Positions 5,590-6,230 of a DNA stretch of 6,230 bases are shown here, in pieces; within the stretch, counting starts at the first letter, position 1; the number at the start of each line of letters is the position of its first letter. The DNA comes from Pseudomonadota bacterium (GTDB lineage Bacteria; Pseudomonadota; Gammaproteobacteria; Burkholderiales; Burkholderiaceae): NCBI GenBank assembly GCA_029777935.1, contig JAKORH010000368.1:1-6230 (forward strand), read 5' to 3'. Under the pieces are notes generated by a model that made no database searches, was not told where the DNA came from, and saw only the letters and a program-made list of their open reading frames with translations. A program made the translations under genes and the position numbers.

Positions 5590-6093
5590 ATGTTCGATTT
5601 CAGTTTCGGTGAACTGGCGGTCATTGGCGCCGTCGCGCTCGTCGTGCTCGGCCCGGAGCGCCTGCCCAAGGTCGCGCGCACGGTCGGCGACTGGGTCGGC
5701 AAGGCGCAGCGCTACGTCAGCCAGGTCAAGGCCGACATCAATCGCGAGATGGAACTGGCGGAGCTGAAGAAGCTGCAGGAGGAAGCGCGCAGCGCCGTGC
5801 AGTCGGTCAAGTCCGCGATGCAGGGGGCGGAGGCCGAATTCAACAAGGCCGCCTCCAGCCTCGAAACCCCCGCCGCGAGCACACCCGCGCCCGACAACTC
5901 GTGGGAAGGCGCCGGCGAGAACTGGCAGCGGATGACGTTTCCCAAGCGCTACAAGCCCGGCCCGTCGGTCGACGAACTGGCCGAGGAGATCGCGCGCCTG
6001 AAGCGCGAGTTGGCGCGTCCCGACGCCTACGCCGGCACGCGGTCCAGGTACGCGCCGCGCGCGCGGGTCAACCGACCTCGCATCCGCAGATGA
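5590..6093 (+). CDS. tatB: Sec-independent protein translocase subunit TatB
   Basis: TatB binds TatC to form the receptor for twin-arginine signal peptides. The protein is 167 residues, in the normal range. It begins MFDFSFGELAVIGAVALVVLGPERLPKVART: one membrane segment at about 6-20 with Glu8, the GP hinge at 21-22, then a long amphipathic and probably coiled helix (about 24-88, rich in Glu, Lys and Ala). A proline/alanine linker (about 93-103) leads to a variable tail ending in a basic stretch (RYAPRARVNRPRIRR). The start is certain from the conserved N-terminus even though no Shine-Dalgarno is present; a repeat ends two bases upstream. tatC is expected next but is not within the 137 bases that remain, which are filled by hairpins. 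TatA and TatB lie in the same orientation and presumably one transcript. Confidence 0.96.
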   Translation: MFDFSFGELAVIGAVALVVLGPERLPKVARTVGDWVGKAQRYVSQVKADINREMELAELKKLQEEARSAVQSVKSAMQGAEAEFNKAASSLETPAASTPAPDNSWEGAGENWQRMTFPKRYKPGPSVDELAEEIARLKRELARPDAYAGTRSRYAPRARVNRPRIRR

Positions 6094-6117
6094 GCCATCG
6101 CCGGGCCGCCCCAAGAT

Positions 6118-6159
6118 GGCTCGAAGAGCCCGTCGCGGGACGCGACGGGCGTTCGAGCC
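6118..6159 (+). terminator. Long hairpin after tatB, terminator-like
   Basis: GGCTCGAA (6118-6125) pairs with TTCGAGCC (6152-6159), and inside it GCCCGTCGCG (6128-6137) pairs with CGCGACGGGC (6141-6150) around a GGA loop. This gives 18 base pairs broken only by a 2-by-1 internal bulge. It would strongly stall or protect RNA, but no run of T follows, so Rho-independent termination is doubtful. Confidence 0.5.
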
Positions 6160-6160
6160 G

Positions 6161-6186
6161 TCCAAGCTCGCGCAGGCGAGCTTGGA
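6161..6186 (+). terminator. Second hairpin after tatB
   Basis: TCCAAGCTCGC (6161-6171) and GCGAGCTTGGA (6176-6186) form a perfect 11-bp stem with the four-base loop GCAG. It lies one base beyond the preceding hairpin. Like that one it lacks a T-tract; 3'-end protection or processing is as likely as termination. Confidence 0.45.
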
Positions 6187-6230
6187 GCCGCGGCTCTCAC
6201 CCCCCTCGGGGGGACAGCGCCGCAGGCGCG

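Larger units (their letters stand above)
6100..6230. repeat. REP-like composite intergenic element, copy 2 (runs to window edge)
   Basis: It begins six bases after the tatB stop with GCCGGGCCGCCCCAAGA (6100-6116), matching 16 of 17 bases with the element after hisF. It continues through a series of dyads: the two long hairpins at 6118-6159 and 6161-6186, the palindrome GAGCCGCGGCTC at 6185-6196, CCCCCC/GGGGGG at 6200-6213, and GCGCC/GGCGC at 6217-6229. No open reading frame of interest crosses it. It is cut by the window end. Confidence 0.65.

Noticed and set aside
5266..6165. 299-residue minus-strand open frame over tatA and tatB
   Set aside because: Both Tat proteins are unmistakable on the plus strand; the antisense frame has no recognisable features.

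Overview
This very GC-rich window carries the distal half of a histidine biosynthesis operon followed by the twin-arginine translocation (Tat) genes. The order is hisB(end)-hisH-hisA-[antisense gene]-hisF-hisI-hisE-HIT-tatA-tatB. From established knowledge of gene order, his(H,A,F,I,E)-HIT-tatABC is the usual arrangement in Betaproteobacteria. The protein texts (HisH with [10 protein letters not shown] and CIGEQMLF, TatA with a short [10 protein letters not shown] hinge) and intergenic repeats with a CGGGCCGCCCCAAG-like core both point to Burkholderiales or a close relative. The genus cannot be told from the sequence.

Layout. 1-117 is the C-terminus of HisB. 118-253 is a GC-rich spacer with inverted repeats. 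254-898 is hisH and 977-1723 is hisA. 1765-3276, on the minus strand, is a membrane-anchored right-handed parallel beta-helix protein of unknown function. It lies tail to tail with hisA and head to head with hisF, where the two proposed start codons share one base. 3276-4109 is hisF, 4168-4551 hisI and 4548-4883 hisE, with a 4-base hisI/hisE overlap. 4924-5271 is a HIT-family hydrolase, 5281-5508 tatA and 5590-6093 tatB. The window ends in a dense run of hairpins (6094-6230) where tatC would be expected to follow.

How the genes work together. HisE and HisI carry out the second and third steps of histidine synthesis, HisA isomerises the product, HisH and HisF form the imidazole glycerol phosphate synthase, and HisB dehydrates its product. 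TatA and TatB, with the expected TatC, export folded proteins. The HIT protein is a small nucleotide hydrolase that travels with this cluster without an obvious pathway role.

Most notable points. (1) The operon is split between hisA and hisF by an antisense gene with almost no intergenic space. (2) HisF carries a 30-bp tandem repeat whose first unit begins exactly at the catalytic Asp130 codon, making the enzyme about 20 residues longer than usual. (3) GACGC-rich repeats sit directly against the HIT and tatB start codons, which lack Shine-Dalgarno sequences. (4) A second, REP-like repeat family follows both the hisF and tatB stop codons, and the first copy is flanked by a near-perfect direct repeat. 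I see no defence system, CRISPR array, tRNA, rRNA or transposase gene.
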